Part shown: one piece after another, positions 39,124 to 49,723 of the stretch
Numbering within the stretch: the first letter of the stretch is position 1
How the letters are laid out: each line of letters begins with the position of its first letter
Assembly: GCF_001659605.2 (NCBI RefSeq)
Contig: NC_035175.2
Coordinates: 28,739,705 to 28,803,704 of the forward strand
Reading direction: 5' to 3'
Origin: Manihot esculenta
Lineage: Eukaryota > Streptophyta > Magnoliopsida > Malpighiales > Euphorbiaceae
Length of the DNA stretch: 64,000 nt
The notes under the pieces: generated by a model
Databases searched by the model: none
Seen by the model: the letters and a program-made list of their open reading frames with translations, nothing else
What the model was told of the DNA's origin: nothing
Translations under genes and position numbers: made by a program

Positions 39124-39370
39124 TCTGATATTCTGAAAAAACGACATACATCACATAAACATTAGCATTATATGGTTCATGTGGACACACATGAATCCAC
39201 ATCACATTAATACATATCATTAATGCACATGCATAATATCATGGCATTTCACATCATCATCAAGACAGGACTCTACATCCTATCCTAGTGGACATGATTT
39301 TTCCTAATGTGCTTGTCCTTCTATAACATCTATGAGCCCGACATGCCAGGTCCGACCATATGAATCTAGG

Positions 39371-39382
39371 GCTCTGATACCA
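39371..39382 (-). other. Primer-binding site of element C
   Basis: The sense strand reads TGGTATCAGAGC, three bases from the 5' LTR. Confidence 0.92.
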
Positions 39383-39385
39383 CTC

Positions 39386-41551
39386 TGTAACAACCCCGAA
39401 ACCGAACAGCTACCGGCGCTAGGATTCAGGTCGACTTAAGGTCGCCGGAACCCGTAGCAAGCCTACTATACCTCCTGTGTACCTGATAAAATCCCTTACA
39501 TGATCATACATTTTCATAAAAAAAAATTTAAACCTTTCATAGACCAAGCTCAACCTGTGCATGCACCATAAATTGTATACATAAAACCCACACCAGAGCC
39601 TTCATCAAATGCTCTAGTATGGTAAACATCACATGCCTCAAGCTTGGTTCAACATAACTTATCATTAAAACTTTTATATAAAGATCATGATAAATAGGGA
39701 TATACAAAACATAAACTAGGGCAAAGCACAAATCTAATCTATTATATAATACATGTCCACTACTATTCTATTACATGAGCTTATACCAGCCTCTAGCCGA
39801 CTTCCCGCTCTATCTCTGATCCTGCAAACCTGGGGTTAGGGGAAAGGGATAAGCTACAAGAGCCTAGTGAGCAGAACATAAAAATAGTTTATTAAACATA
39901 TGCTCTTATGAAATGCATCACAACACAAACAATACACATCAAGGATGGACTTGTCACCAGCAACCCTCTACATATCCAAATAATGCCCGGCCCTCGACGG
40001 AGCTCCTCAGGACTTCCTCTTAAACATAACATAACATGTCCAACTGTGCCAGGGGCATAGAATGAGCCTTGACCTGGACTTTCTCTAACATCGTGCTAGG
40101 GGCGTAGAATGGGCCTCGACTTGGACTTCCGTATCATATCATATCATATCATATCGAGGCTAGTGGGTCATCCAACATCCATCCACATCAATAGTAAATT
40201 ATGCAATGCATCACATTCGTGAATTCTAATGCAAACAACCTATTACGTAACATGGCATTCGTGATGCATGAACATGCTTAAAATTTGATTACTTTAAAAC
40301 AATAGATTAGTTTAGTTCTACTCACCTCTGGCTAATGCTCAACTGACAAAGACGCAGTTGGCTCACTGAAGGCCTCTACGGTCTCCCTAGTCTGATCCTA
40401 CACAGGTGGACTCAAATGAGGGACCAAACACATCTCTATCAAGACTCTAAACATCTCCCCAAAAACCCCCTAAAACATCATAAAACATGCATTCAAAACA
40501 GGCAAAGGAAGGCTGGGCATGGGACTTTCGGCGGCGGGTTTGGCGGCCAAAGGTCCCTACTGATCCAAAAGTCAGGCACTTTCAGAGGCAGGTTCGGCAG
40601 CCGAAGGTCTCCACAGATCCAAAAGTCACCAACCTTTGGGGACAAGTTTGGCGGCCGAACCCCTTCACAGATCTGAAAGTCCATCCTTTAAGGGGCAGGT
40701 TAGGCGGCTAAAGGCTGCCTCCATAGGCAGGTTCGGCGGTGGAACCTTGCTTCGGCTGCCGAACCTTGCTTCGACGGCCGAACCTGGATTCTCCAGAATG
40801 GCAGAACCTGATTCACCAAAACTCACCAAACTCATACCCAACTTCTCAAAACATGCAAAAACTCACTCCATTAAGCATAAGGGGCATAAAACTAACCTAA
40901 GCCCTAACAACAACAACAAGAACATCACATAAGCATACATTCATAAAAAACCCAACTCAAAACCTGTAACATTAGATCTAACCATAACATGCATCTTTAA
41001 CACTTAACCCTTTTTAGAACTTACTTAAAACATAGGAAAAGACAAGGATCTACACTTACCTCTTGACGATCTAAGGTAGATGCGACCCAAACTTGTGGTT
41101 GAGGAGAAACGGTCTCCCAAACTTTAAAATTTTTTATCCAAGCTCAAAACTTCAAAAACAAGCGAAGACTCATGAAAATTAGAAGGAAAAATATAAAATC
41201 ATCAAAGGAAGGGAAAGAACTCACATTTGCTCAAAAATGGAGAGAGAAACTCCCCCATTTTCGGACTGGAGGCCTCTTATAGGTGGCTGGCCAGACCACC
41301 TTCGGGGGCCGAAAGAGAGCTCCTGCAACAGCACCATGTTCGGTGGCTGAACCTGGGCTTGTCCCTCAAAAGCATTTTTCTTTCATTTTTCAAAACTTTA
41401 ACTCAAAACCACTTAATAAAATCTTGAAAAGCATTTTTTAAAAACATATTTTACCCTTTTAAAAGGTTCCGGTATCCGAGATTCCCGGATTCCAACGGGG
41501 ATTCCGTCGGAAAGTTGAAATTCCGACACTGTAGTCTAGCCGGGTATTACA
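39386..41551 (-). repeat. 5' LTR of element C
   Basis: 2166 bp, starting TGTAACAACCCCG on the + strand and ending GGGTATTACA. It has the conserved splice donor at 41060/41059. Near 41338 it has a single worn copy of the U3 motif. Confidence 0.93.
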
Positions 41552-41670
41552 TCATGTATGGAATTTTTATCAAGTACACAGGATGTATAGTAGGCTTGCT
41601 ACGGGTTCCGGTGACCTTAAGTCGATTTGAATCCTAGCGCCGGTAGCAGTCCGATTTCCAGGTCGTTACA
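41552..41670 (+). repeat. Right LTR of element A, last piece
   Basis: It resumes with TCATGTATGG and ends GGTCGTTACA, matching 15545-15660 of the left LTR. Confidence 0.88.
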
Positions 41671-42293
41671 TTAATGAGACCTTTCTCTTTGAGATCTTTC
41701 TTTTTGAGGGAGATTTTTCCTTTTAGGGTGTTCCTTCTTGAGGGAGAAACCAACAGTAGCGCAATACGGTACCATAACATCTCATAAGGTGATGATGTTG
41801 TTTTGTGAGAGTGGGAGTATGCCGGCAAATACAGTGGCATGGAGATAGGAAGCTAATAATTGCAAGCACTGAAAAGACGAGGAAACCATGCAAGTGGGGC
41901 AGTAGAGTGAGATTACGCAGAAGGATATGGATGTAATTTCATAGACTGCACAAAAAAATAATAAACACTGCTAGTTAAAATATAAAAAAAAATCATGGAG
42001 AGAGAATATATCTTGAAAAGAAGGGTAAGGGAAAAACGAACATTCGCAAGACAAAATTGACACTATTCATATATTGTTACAAATTACAATAAAGCTTTAT
42101 TCGATCTATATATATATATATTAAAAATTATTTTCATATAAATTTGGAAAATTAATTATTTTAATCATTACATTTTTAATTTAATACAAATAATATCTAA
42201 TGGTGTAAAAATATATTTATATATGCGAACATACTTCTAGTATTTGTGTGCAAGAGAGGAGTTTTAATTATTGATGCGGCAAAAAAAAAAAGT
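41671..42293. other. Intergenic DNA between elements A and F
   Basis: AT-rich, with a short TA repeat near 42106-42121 and an 11-base A run ending at 42291. No gene or element recognised. Confidence 0.6.
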
Positions 42294-42792
42294 TGTAATA
42301 TAATTGGCTAGACCTGCAAGAAAGAGAACATGAGGTGGTGGATATCCATAGCAGTCACTCCGACGCTTAAGTCAGTATACTGGAGAATAGGGTAAATGTA
42401 ATGAATTGCTTAGAATTTCAGTAGTATAAGAATTGCATACCTTTACCTCTATGATCCTTCTTCTTTTATACTGTAAGAAGATGAAAATAAATATAGCATT
42501 TCCTGATAATCCGGCAATAATGTGGCTGGTTGCTTGATAAGAGATATCGCCAGCTAATAGGTTGATGATCTTGCAATTATAGGTGTAATGGGAATACGCT
42601 GAATAGTGTCTGGTAAATATAGCTTTATGCAAAGACTCATCCTATCCAAGGGTAAGCGAGTCTTGATGATGAATTGGGTGTTAAGGTGTCCGGGTCTTTC
42701 TTTCCTCGAGTGAGACCACATTAGAGCCTTGCCACATAGCCTTGTCTTGCGGTGATAGCTCATAGCTTACTTTGAGCAATCTTTATCTAACA
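42294..42792 (-). repeat. 3' LTR of element F
   Basis: It aligns over its length with 56509-56963 with many differences; both contain CTTCTTCTTTTATACTGTAA. Confidence 0.75.
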
Positions 42793-43070
42793 TCAGAGAT
42801 TTTCTAGCTGGTCTTCGATCCTTCAAATTCAAAGGTGACAGTTGTTCTTACATTCTGGGGCATGTGGCTTATAGATATTGGTTTTTTCTAGGCTCACGCT
42901 GCATTTAAAGTCTGTCGTCAAAACTTTTTTATAAGAATCCTTCTTCTTCCCTAAATATCATTTTTGCTCTCAACTATAATCTTTGCTTTAAGAAAAACTC
43001 GGTCGCTCCTTCTTTTCTGATCATACTCTCCTTGCTTTCAGGTAATTTCTGTTTGCTTTTTTCTCTTAGA

Positions 43071-44332
43071 ATGAATAGGAACACTTCCTCTTCTCTTACC
43101 CCTAGTGGAGGTTCCGCCTCAAACTCCTCCTCTGGCGGCCCCATCCATCCCCAGCCCCTATTATTTCATTGAAGGAGACTCCAGAAAGCGAAGGTAGCAC
43201 GATTAGTGATATCCCGTCCATCTTATCGGGGCAAGATATAGATCGCCTTTATGATATATACTAGATTCCTTGAGAGACTTTTTGCATCTTTGCCCCTTAC
43301 CCAAGGGTTCGCATAAATAACATAATCCCTGTGGAGGACACTATTATAGTCTTCAAGGAGCAGCTCAAGGCGGGTCTTCGGTTCCCTCTGGACCCATTTT
43401 TTATTGATGTCTTTTGGTTCCATTAGCTTTTGGTCGCCTAATTGCACCCCAACAGCTGGAGAATCTTGGTGACCTTCCAGTTCGTTTGTCTCAACAATAA
43501 CATCAAACTGAGTGCAGCCCTCTTCTCTCAGCTGTATCAACTGGGTACCCGCTAAAATGAAGAATTCTGGTTTTTTAGCGGGCGAAAATTCCAAATGATG
43601 TTTGATTGGATCCCTTCTTCATTAAAGAGGTGGAAAAATAAGTTTTTTTTATCCTCCATCAATGGATGTTTGGGGATTTTGGGCACCTTCAAAGGAGGGG
43701 TCCAACGAAGGAGAGATGAGGATGGGGCTTTAGCCTTTCTTTTGAAAAAGGCTAAGTTCCTTTAGAAGATGGATATTACCCAAGTGGTGAGGAACATTAT
43801 TTTGTCTTGGTGGAGTCATTTGTAGGCGAGCGAGACTCGGGATCCTCACCCACCTAGACTTCCAAGCCTTGGGAAGAGCACTTCCCTGGCTAGAGATCAT
43901 GGTACTTTCCTTTCTGCTTGTTTTTAGATTTCAAGTTGCCCTACTTACTTTTCAATTTATGCAAATATGGCCGAATCAAGAAGCAGATTCGCTGAGGCAG
44001 TGCATGTTGCCTGCAAGGGCAAAGCTGTCGCTGGAGCAACCAGTCCCCCTTTCAAGCATGCTCGCCAAACAGAAGAAGTGATCATACTTCTTCCTCCTCC
44101 TCCCCTACCTGTAGTAGAAGAGTCAGCCCACCTATAGCTCGAGTCTTCTGCCATGGGCACCTCTGAGTCTACCCCCATTTTCGAGCCTTCTACTACCATC
44201 CATGCTCCTACCGAGCCCATTCCTGCAAACATGGGGGTTGACTCCTCATGGCCCCCTAGCATCCAACGCCTGGCCTTGGCACTGACCGAGACGCCTTGTC
44301 TCCTTGATGATCCCTCCTTGCCTTCCTATTAA
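43071..44332 (+). pseudogene. Antisense accessory ORF of element F (Transposase_28-like, degraded)
   Basis: It reads on the + strand, opposite to F's gag. From the ATG at 43071 there is a Ser/Gly/Pro-rich start. Then, from about 43330, comes a conserved-looking section: LRFPLDPFFIDVFWFH, LHPNSWRILVTFQFVC, ALFSQLYQLGTR, EEFWFFSGR, WIPSSLKRWKNKF. These resemble the domain called putative gypsy-type transposon (Pfam Transposase_28), named from memory. At least three stops interrupt it. A later part from about 43968 (MAESRSRFAEAV) is Pro-rich and ends at a TAA at 44330-44332. Acceptor-like sites (TTCTCTTAG before 43071, TTTTTAG near 43927) suggest introns. Extra ORFs, some antisense, are known in Tat-lineage elements; their function is unknown. 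Confidence 0.6.
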
Positions 44333-45279
44333 CCAAGAACGCCTTAAGGCTCGGGGACTGTCACCATCTGAATGAACTTAAGACGGATGATCTTTTGGTT
44401 CACCCTTTTGTCCTCGCTCAGTGCTTGGACTTCATCATCCAGCCTGATGTACTTCTGGACGTGTCTATCATCTGTTGATATGTTGAGACTGGGTTTTTGA
44501 TCAAGGAATCTATGAACTTGACGTTGCATGTTCTTTTCTTCAATGCTTCACACGCTATCTCATGATTAAACTCTTCTACCTGTATAGCTTCAGTATTGAA
44601 CCGTGAGATAAAGCTCTTAAGGGACTCGCCCTCTCCTTAGCGGATCTTCCGCAAGTCAGAGGAGAGCTTTTTGGGAGGTATACAAGTAATAAATTGAGAT
44701 TTAAATAATGTAGCGAATTGCATAAAGTTCTAAATCAAACTTGGACTCAGATATTGGTACCATTTCTAAGCCAAATATGTGAATATTGACGGAAACACTC
44801 GGCACAATATGAAGTCATTGACATATTGAAGTTGCATAGTTATCCTAAAGATTGCCAGGTGACTCCTGGAATATGCTGTTCTATCATAGTTTTCCAAGCT
44901 AGGTAATTTGAACTTGGTTGGGAATGTTTCTGCTAAGATTTTCTCTAAAAGAGGTGAAGCACCATCCAGGCCAAAATCCTCCTCTTGCTCCCTCTGGTAC
45001 CTTTGGACAACCTACATCAACTTCCAGTCTACACCTTTCGAAGCATCATCTAATTCACCCTCTTCGAACTCGACTTTTCCTTTAGACCGCTTCTTGATCA
45101 CCTCTGTCCGAGGCCTAGGAGTGTCAATGGAGGCTTCTTCCCTTCCTTTAGGAGCTGTAACTGACGCCTCCCTCCGAGCCTTATATTGCTCGAAAGTAGC
45201 CTGCAACTTTTGGAATTATCAAATCATCTGCTCATTGTTTAAGTTATTGAGATCTGATTCATTGATCATTAGGGGCATG

Positions 45280-46730
45280 TGTTGTCCCTTGAGGCAACCC
45301 AAGAGGGGGGGTGAATTGGGTTTATAAAAAATTTAATGGGAAAGACAAGAAATTGGAAGAGAATAGGGAAGAGAAAAAATCAACACAAAGATTTATAGAG
45401 GTTCAGCTATCCAAGCCTACGTCCTCTCCTCAAGCTCCACTTGAGAGTTCAACTCCACTATCAAATCTTCTTTGGGTGAAGATCAAAACCCTTACAATCT
45501 TAGAGCAAGCCTTTGCTCTTTACAAATCTCTTTTTCAACTCAAGAGCTATTCTTTGCTCAATGCCACACTCACAACAACAGAATCTCTCAACAACCTTTA
45601 CTCAATCTGAAAAGCCAATCAATTACTACACAAATCAAGCTTTCAAGAAATCAATGCTTTGGCTCAAGGTTTTTGAGAGAGAGAGAGAATGATAAAGCTG
45701 TAATCTCAATAAATATTTTCTTAGATGGTTGTTATAACCTTACAACAACAAAAACAAGTTGTATTTATAGTTCATTCATAAATATGGCCGTTGGGGGTGC
45801 ATTAAATGCAAAAAGAGCCGTTTATGTTCAGAAATAACCGTTACACCGCGTTCAGAAAAACTCAGGTTCGGCGGCCTAAGCTTAGAGTTCGGCGGCCGAA
45901 CCATTTGGGGCGAAGAAACTATTCCTTTAAAACTGAACTTTCGGCGGCCTAAACTCAATGTTCGGCGGCCGAACATAGTGGACTTTCGTTTCTGTTCCTC
46001 TCTTTCGGAAGCCGAACTTTTGGCTTCGGAGGCAGACTTAGAACCAACTTTCGGCGGCCGAAGGTTAAAAGTTCGGCGGCCGAAAGTGCGGGACTTTCGT
46101 CTCTGTCCCTCACTTTCGGAAGCCGAAGGTTGCACTTCAGGGGGCTGGTTGAAAATCCACTTTCGGCGGCCGAAAGTCAATGTTCGGCGGCCGAACATAG
46201 GGGACTTTCGTTTCTGTCCCTGACTTTCGGAAGCCGAAAGATGACTTTAGGGGGGGCAAAAATTAATTCTTTAAATCTTTGAAAAATCATAACTTAGGCT
46301 GTAAAAATCCTTTTTTCAAACCGTTTGAACTTTTGCAACCTATATTTTTAGATCTTTCATTTTGATGAAAAATAATTTCAAAATCACTTCTTTTGGAAAA
46401 TTTCATTTTGGTCCCTGAAAGTCAAGTACTTTTAAAAAGTGGCCATATCTAAAAGAACTTTTAGAAATGAAAGAGCCCTTGAGCCATCACAATCAATTAC
46501 TTGAAATTTACAATGAATAGAATTTAACAAGGCATAAACACAAATAATTTCTTATCCCTTTCTTGTGGTATGCTTCCATAATTGGCACTTTTCACTTTTG
46601 TGATTGAAGCAATTTCATTTATTTCAATAGGGAACCTGCAAGCTCAATACAAACACCTTTGAAGATAATTAGTAGCACACCAATTGTTTATTAATCATCA
46701 AAACAAGGATTAGGACATTTAGGTCCAACA
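45280..46730 (-). repeat. 3' LTR of element G
   Basis: Starts TGTTGTCCC and ends GGTCCAACA on the + strand, at a constant 9598-bp offset from 54878-56328. It includes the motif array at 45865-46240. Confidence 0.96.
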
Positions 46731-46745
46731 ATCTCCCCCTTTTTG
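46731..46745 (-). other. Polypurine tract of element G
   Basis: The sense strand reads AAAAAGGGGGAGAT directly before the 3' LTR, preceded by GTCATCATC. A near-copy (GATGTCAAAAGGGGGAGAA) sits at about 47079-47097, just after the extra ORF. Confidence 0.9.
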
Positions 46746-47165
46746 ATGATGACAAACAATTGGTAAACATTAGGATAATAATCATAAGTGTAGTGTGTGT
46801 ATTTTAAAAAATTTCTCCCCCTTAATGTGCTCCCCCTGTCAAAAATAATTTATGCCATATTTAAAATGAGAGAAGGCACATAAGGGAGGTTTTGACTCAA
46901 TGCAATGAGATGCAATGGATCCTATATGAATGAATGAGTGGATCCTATATGAATGAATGAGTGCTAACAAGGAATGCATCTCAAATGAATACACACAATA
47001 TTCACAATCCAAGGTAATAACCAAATATAGCCAATATCCATAAAATCATCAAATATGTACATAAAAAATACCATCCATTCTCCCCCTTTTGACATCATCA
47101 AAAAAAAAAACAAAAAAATATCACAATATCAAAAGGGAAAGAACAAAAGCAACAACAAAAAAATA

Positions 47166-48404
47166 TCACTGAGGAGGCTGAGGAGGTGGCACTCCAGATG
47201 TCTGCTGAAGGAAGTGTAAAATCTGACTCTGCTGCTCGATCATGGTCTGCTGCTGGTCTGTAAGTCGTGCTAACTGCTGCTCCATCTGAGTCTGGCGATC
47301 AGATATCTGAGTCTGGCGATCAGACATCTGAGCAACCTGCAACTCCAGACGACCCATGGCATCATACAGATCAGATGCAGTCCGAGAAGATGTACCCTGC
47401 TCGGTGGACCGCCCTGTACTGGCATCTCCTCTAGGAGCATCATCTGACTCCTCATCAGAACCATCATGTGGCTGTGCGGCTGCGTGTGCTGCTCTGCGGG
47501 CTGCAAAATCTCTCCTAGAATTATGAAATTCATTGCCTCTTCTAACCAGACACATATGGTGGAGGGTAGCCTCAGTGTAGGGTAAGTACTCACTAGACAA
47601 GGGTAGGGCAGACTCTGTGCCAGGATCAACCCCTAGAGCTCGGAGAAGGAGAGTAAGATGACGACCAAAGGGGAGACAGCTCCTACTCAGCCTAAGGGAG
47701 TCAGCTATAGTGTGAATCATGATATGGGGTAGGTTAAGGGCTCGACCCTCTAGCAAGCAGGACACTACAAACATGTCAGAGTAGGTGAGAGCAGTCCTAT
47801 GACCCGCTCTAGGGAGAACCTCATATGTGACAATGTGGTGAATGACTTTGGGGAGAGTAGTGAGGTCACAGGCCATGAGCCTGGAGGGCACCTCACAGTC
47901 TGCGTCTCCAGAAACAATCCTAGTCTGGTGAAGGGAAGAGACCTCACCAGTGATCCACTTATGAGAAGTGGAGACGACAGCCCCAGAGTTTCTGATACCT
48001 AGGTGATGAGCTATGATGTCAGGAGTGAGGTAAACTCTCTGACCATTGACAAAACTGACTAGGTGAGGGGGAGTGTGACGGGTGAAGGTGTGAAGGTTTG
48101 CATAGAACTCCCTAACAATCCTAGGATGGGTGTCTGCTGGAGTGATAAGAAGGTGGTCCCATCCCTGAACAATGAAGGGCTGTAGGAAACCCTGAGTGCT
48201 AAAAAGCTGAACACTATTATCATGGATTGTTCTCCCAGGATGAACAAACCTGAGAGAAAAAGGCTCAAAAGCTGGATCCTGCTCTCTAACTACAGGGAAC
48301 TCAAAGGGTGGTGAGGCAGGACGGTCTTGGGTGGGAGACCCGGGAGCTCTACTGGATTGACCTCTAAAATATGGGTGCCTACGGGCTGTGGATTTTCTAC
48401 CCAT
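47166..48404 (-). CDS. 412-aa extra ORF of element G in the envelope-like position
   Basis: An intact frame in the same sense as gag and pol, between pol and the 3' LTR. The N-terminus is basic and Pro/Ser-rich (residues 1-45). Residues about 50-290 form a folded-looking domain with WDHLLITP, IVREFYANL, VYLTPDIIAHHLGI, LTYSDMFVVSCLLEGRALNLP and SLRLSRSCLPFGRHLTLLLRALG. This resembles the domain annotated as putative plant transposon protein (from memory, Pfam PF20167). An acidic, Ser-rich linker follows, then a Gln-rich C-terminal coiled coil with a near-exact repeat of SDRQTQ. I see no signal peptide or membrane span, so the name envelope would rest on position only. Upstream lie a motif array, a TATA-like site and a candidate leader intron ending at 48406. 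The function is unknown. Confidence 0.85.
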   Translation of the reverse strand: MGRKSTARRHPYFRGQSSRAPGSPTQDRPASPPFEFPVVREQDPAFEPFSLRFVHPGRTIHDNSVQLFSTQGFLQPFIVQGWDHLLITPADTHPRIVREFYANLHTFTRHTPPHLVSFVNGQRVYLTPDIIAHHLGIRNSGAVVSTSHKWITGEVSSLHQTRIVSGDADCEVPSRLMACDLTTLPKVIHHIVTYEVLPRAGHRTALTYSDMFVVSCLLEGRALNLPHIMIHTIADSLRLSRSCLPFGRHLTLLLRALGVDPGTESALPLSSEYLPYTEATLHHMCLVRRGNEFHNSRRDFAARRAAHAAAQPHDGSDEESDDAPRGDASTGRSTEQGTSSRTASDLYDAMGRLELQVAQMSDRQTQISDRQTQMEQQLARLTDQQQTMIEQQSQILHFLQQTSGVPPPQPPQ

Positions 48405-48405
48405 T

Positions 48406-49134
48406 CTAAAACACAGCAGCTAAAGAGGCAATGAAAGAAACAACCAGAAAATAAAATACCAACCCATAAGCAATTCATTATCACATAAGTCAATCCATAA
48501 ACCACAGTAACAGCCAACCAATAAGTATCACAGTCTTATATATAAAACTTGATATATAAGTTCCCAGCTAATCAAGATAACACAGCTAATCACAACAACC
48601 CAGCTAATCAGTTACTGCACCAAGCCCATATTCAGAGCCAAGGTCATGTTCAAAACCAGAGAAAAATTCTGATGCTCCATTGTTTGCAAAAACATAAACA
48701 AGGATCTAAGACATAACCAACCAACTCAATCCAGCTATCAAAATGCATTATAAAGAGAGCAAAAAGAAATATTATATGTATATATATGTATATATACCCA
48801 GCTAACAGAGAGCAGTACACAAAAAAAAAGGCAGAGTATATGTATATAACCAGCTAATTGTTGTTCAGCTAACAGAGAGCAACAAAACAGAGAAAGAATA
48901 GGCAGTTTTTACATATACCTAGCTATCAATCACATATTCAAAAAAACAGAGCCAAAAAAAAATCAGCGGATTTTACATATGCCCATATCAACAAAAGCTC
49001 ATCAATCAAATAACCCAGCTATCAACAATGCCGACAAATACACAACCCTAGAAATATAAGAAACTAAACACAAGATAAAACATTAAAAAATAAGGAAAAC
49101 CCATAAAAAAAGAGAGAGAAAACAGAAAACTTAC
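48406..49134 (-). other. Candidate leader intron of the extra ORF in element G
   Basis: The donor ATTTGG|GTAAGTTTTC is at 49134 and the acceptor GCTGTGTTTTAG ends at 48406, one base before the ATG. The 729-bp interval is AT-rich and has stops in all frames, as expected of a plant intron. Splicing is predicted, not shown. Confidence 0.45.
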
Positions 49135-49348
49135 CCAAATGAAAAATCTCGAAATGGGTTATTTTTGGAGAAAAGAAGGTGTTTTTGTGAGTTTAGGAGA
49201 AGAAAATGAGAGAAAAAGGAGATTTTTGGGCAAAAAAGGCTTGGATCAGGCGATTTTCGAAGAGGAAGATGAAGAGAGCTTCGGGAGAGAGAGAGAGCTT
49301 CGACGAGAGGGAAGAGCGCGCGAGGAAGATGATGAGCTGTCGCGGGGG

Positions 49349-49580
49349 TTTTTAAGGGACGCGCAGTTTCGGCGGCCGAACTAAGCTTCGGCGGCCGAAA
49401 CTGGGCAGGTTTAGGGGGCCGAACTTAATCTTCGGCTGCCGAAACTAGAGAATGTTCGGCGGCCGAATAAAATGTTAGGCGGCCGAAAGGGAAAAAAAAA
49501 AGAAAAAGACAAAATAAATTCCCGCTTTTCATATTGCCCTTGAAATTGAAGGTTAGGGGGCCGAAAGTGCCTCCGAACCT
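49349..49580 (-). promoter_or_regulatory. Internal motif array and TATA-like site of element G
   Basis: Within 49370-49580 there are three exact TTCGGCGGCCGAA copies (+ strand) and several variants such as TTCGGCTGCCGAA and TTAGGCGGCCGAAA. Just downstream in the sense direction is TTAAAAA (49349-49355), then a pyrimidine-rich run over 49240-49340 like a plant 5' leader. The order array, TATA, leader matches that of the LTR promoter. Promoter activity is inferred. Confidence 0.45.
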
Positions 49581-49600
49581 GGAATTTTTGGGCTTCCTCC

Positions 49601-49603
<3 letters not shown>

Positions 49604-49636
<33 letters not shown>
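49604..49636. repeat. 33-base T tract (A tract in the sense of element G)
   Basis: In the sense strand, A33 is followed by GGGGGAGG, 88 bp after the pol stop. It looks like an oversized polypurine tract between pol and the extra-ORF unit. Confidence 0.85.
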
Positions 49637-49641
<5 letters not shown>

Positions 49642-49723
49642 TAAAAAATAATTAAAACTATATCAAACAACCTAACAAACTTTCAAAGAGATAATAACAG
49701 AATAATAATAAAATAAAAAGCAC

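Larger units (their letters stand above)
22151..41551 (-). mobile_element. Element C: Tekay-like Ty3 chromovirus split by element D
   Basis: TGTAACGACC..GGGTATTACA is flanked by TCATG at 22146-22150 and 41552-41556. Genes read on the - strand, 5' LTR on the right. Without D it is about 9.7 kb. All domains are present but with several stops. Confidence 0.95.
5411..41670 (+). mobile_element. Element A: old Tekay-like Ty3 chromovirus, host of B, E and C
   Basis: The pieces of A are 5411-6169 and 15204-15660 (left LTR), 15661-17356 and 20529-21008 (leader, gag, protease), and 21009-22150 plus 41552-41670 (right LTR). Each gap is an insertion bounded by a 5-bp target duplication: TTTCC for B, GTCCC for E, TCATG for C. 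The pol region from reverse transcriptase onwards is missing, because protease runs directly into mid-LTR sequence at about 21009. The left edge is blurred by a minisatellite, so A's own target duplication is not visible. A is the oldest layer of this nest. Confidence 0.85.

Noticed and set aside
45472..46198. Open frames of 121-140 aa in the LTR of element G (again at 55070-55796)
   Set aside because: They are identical only because the LTRs are duplicates, and include the motif array; no recognisable domain.
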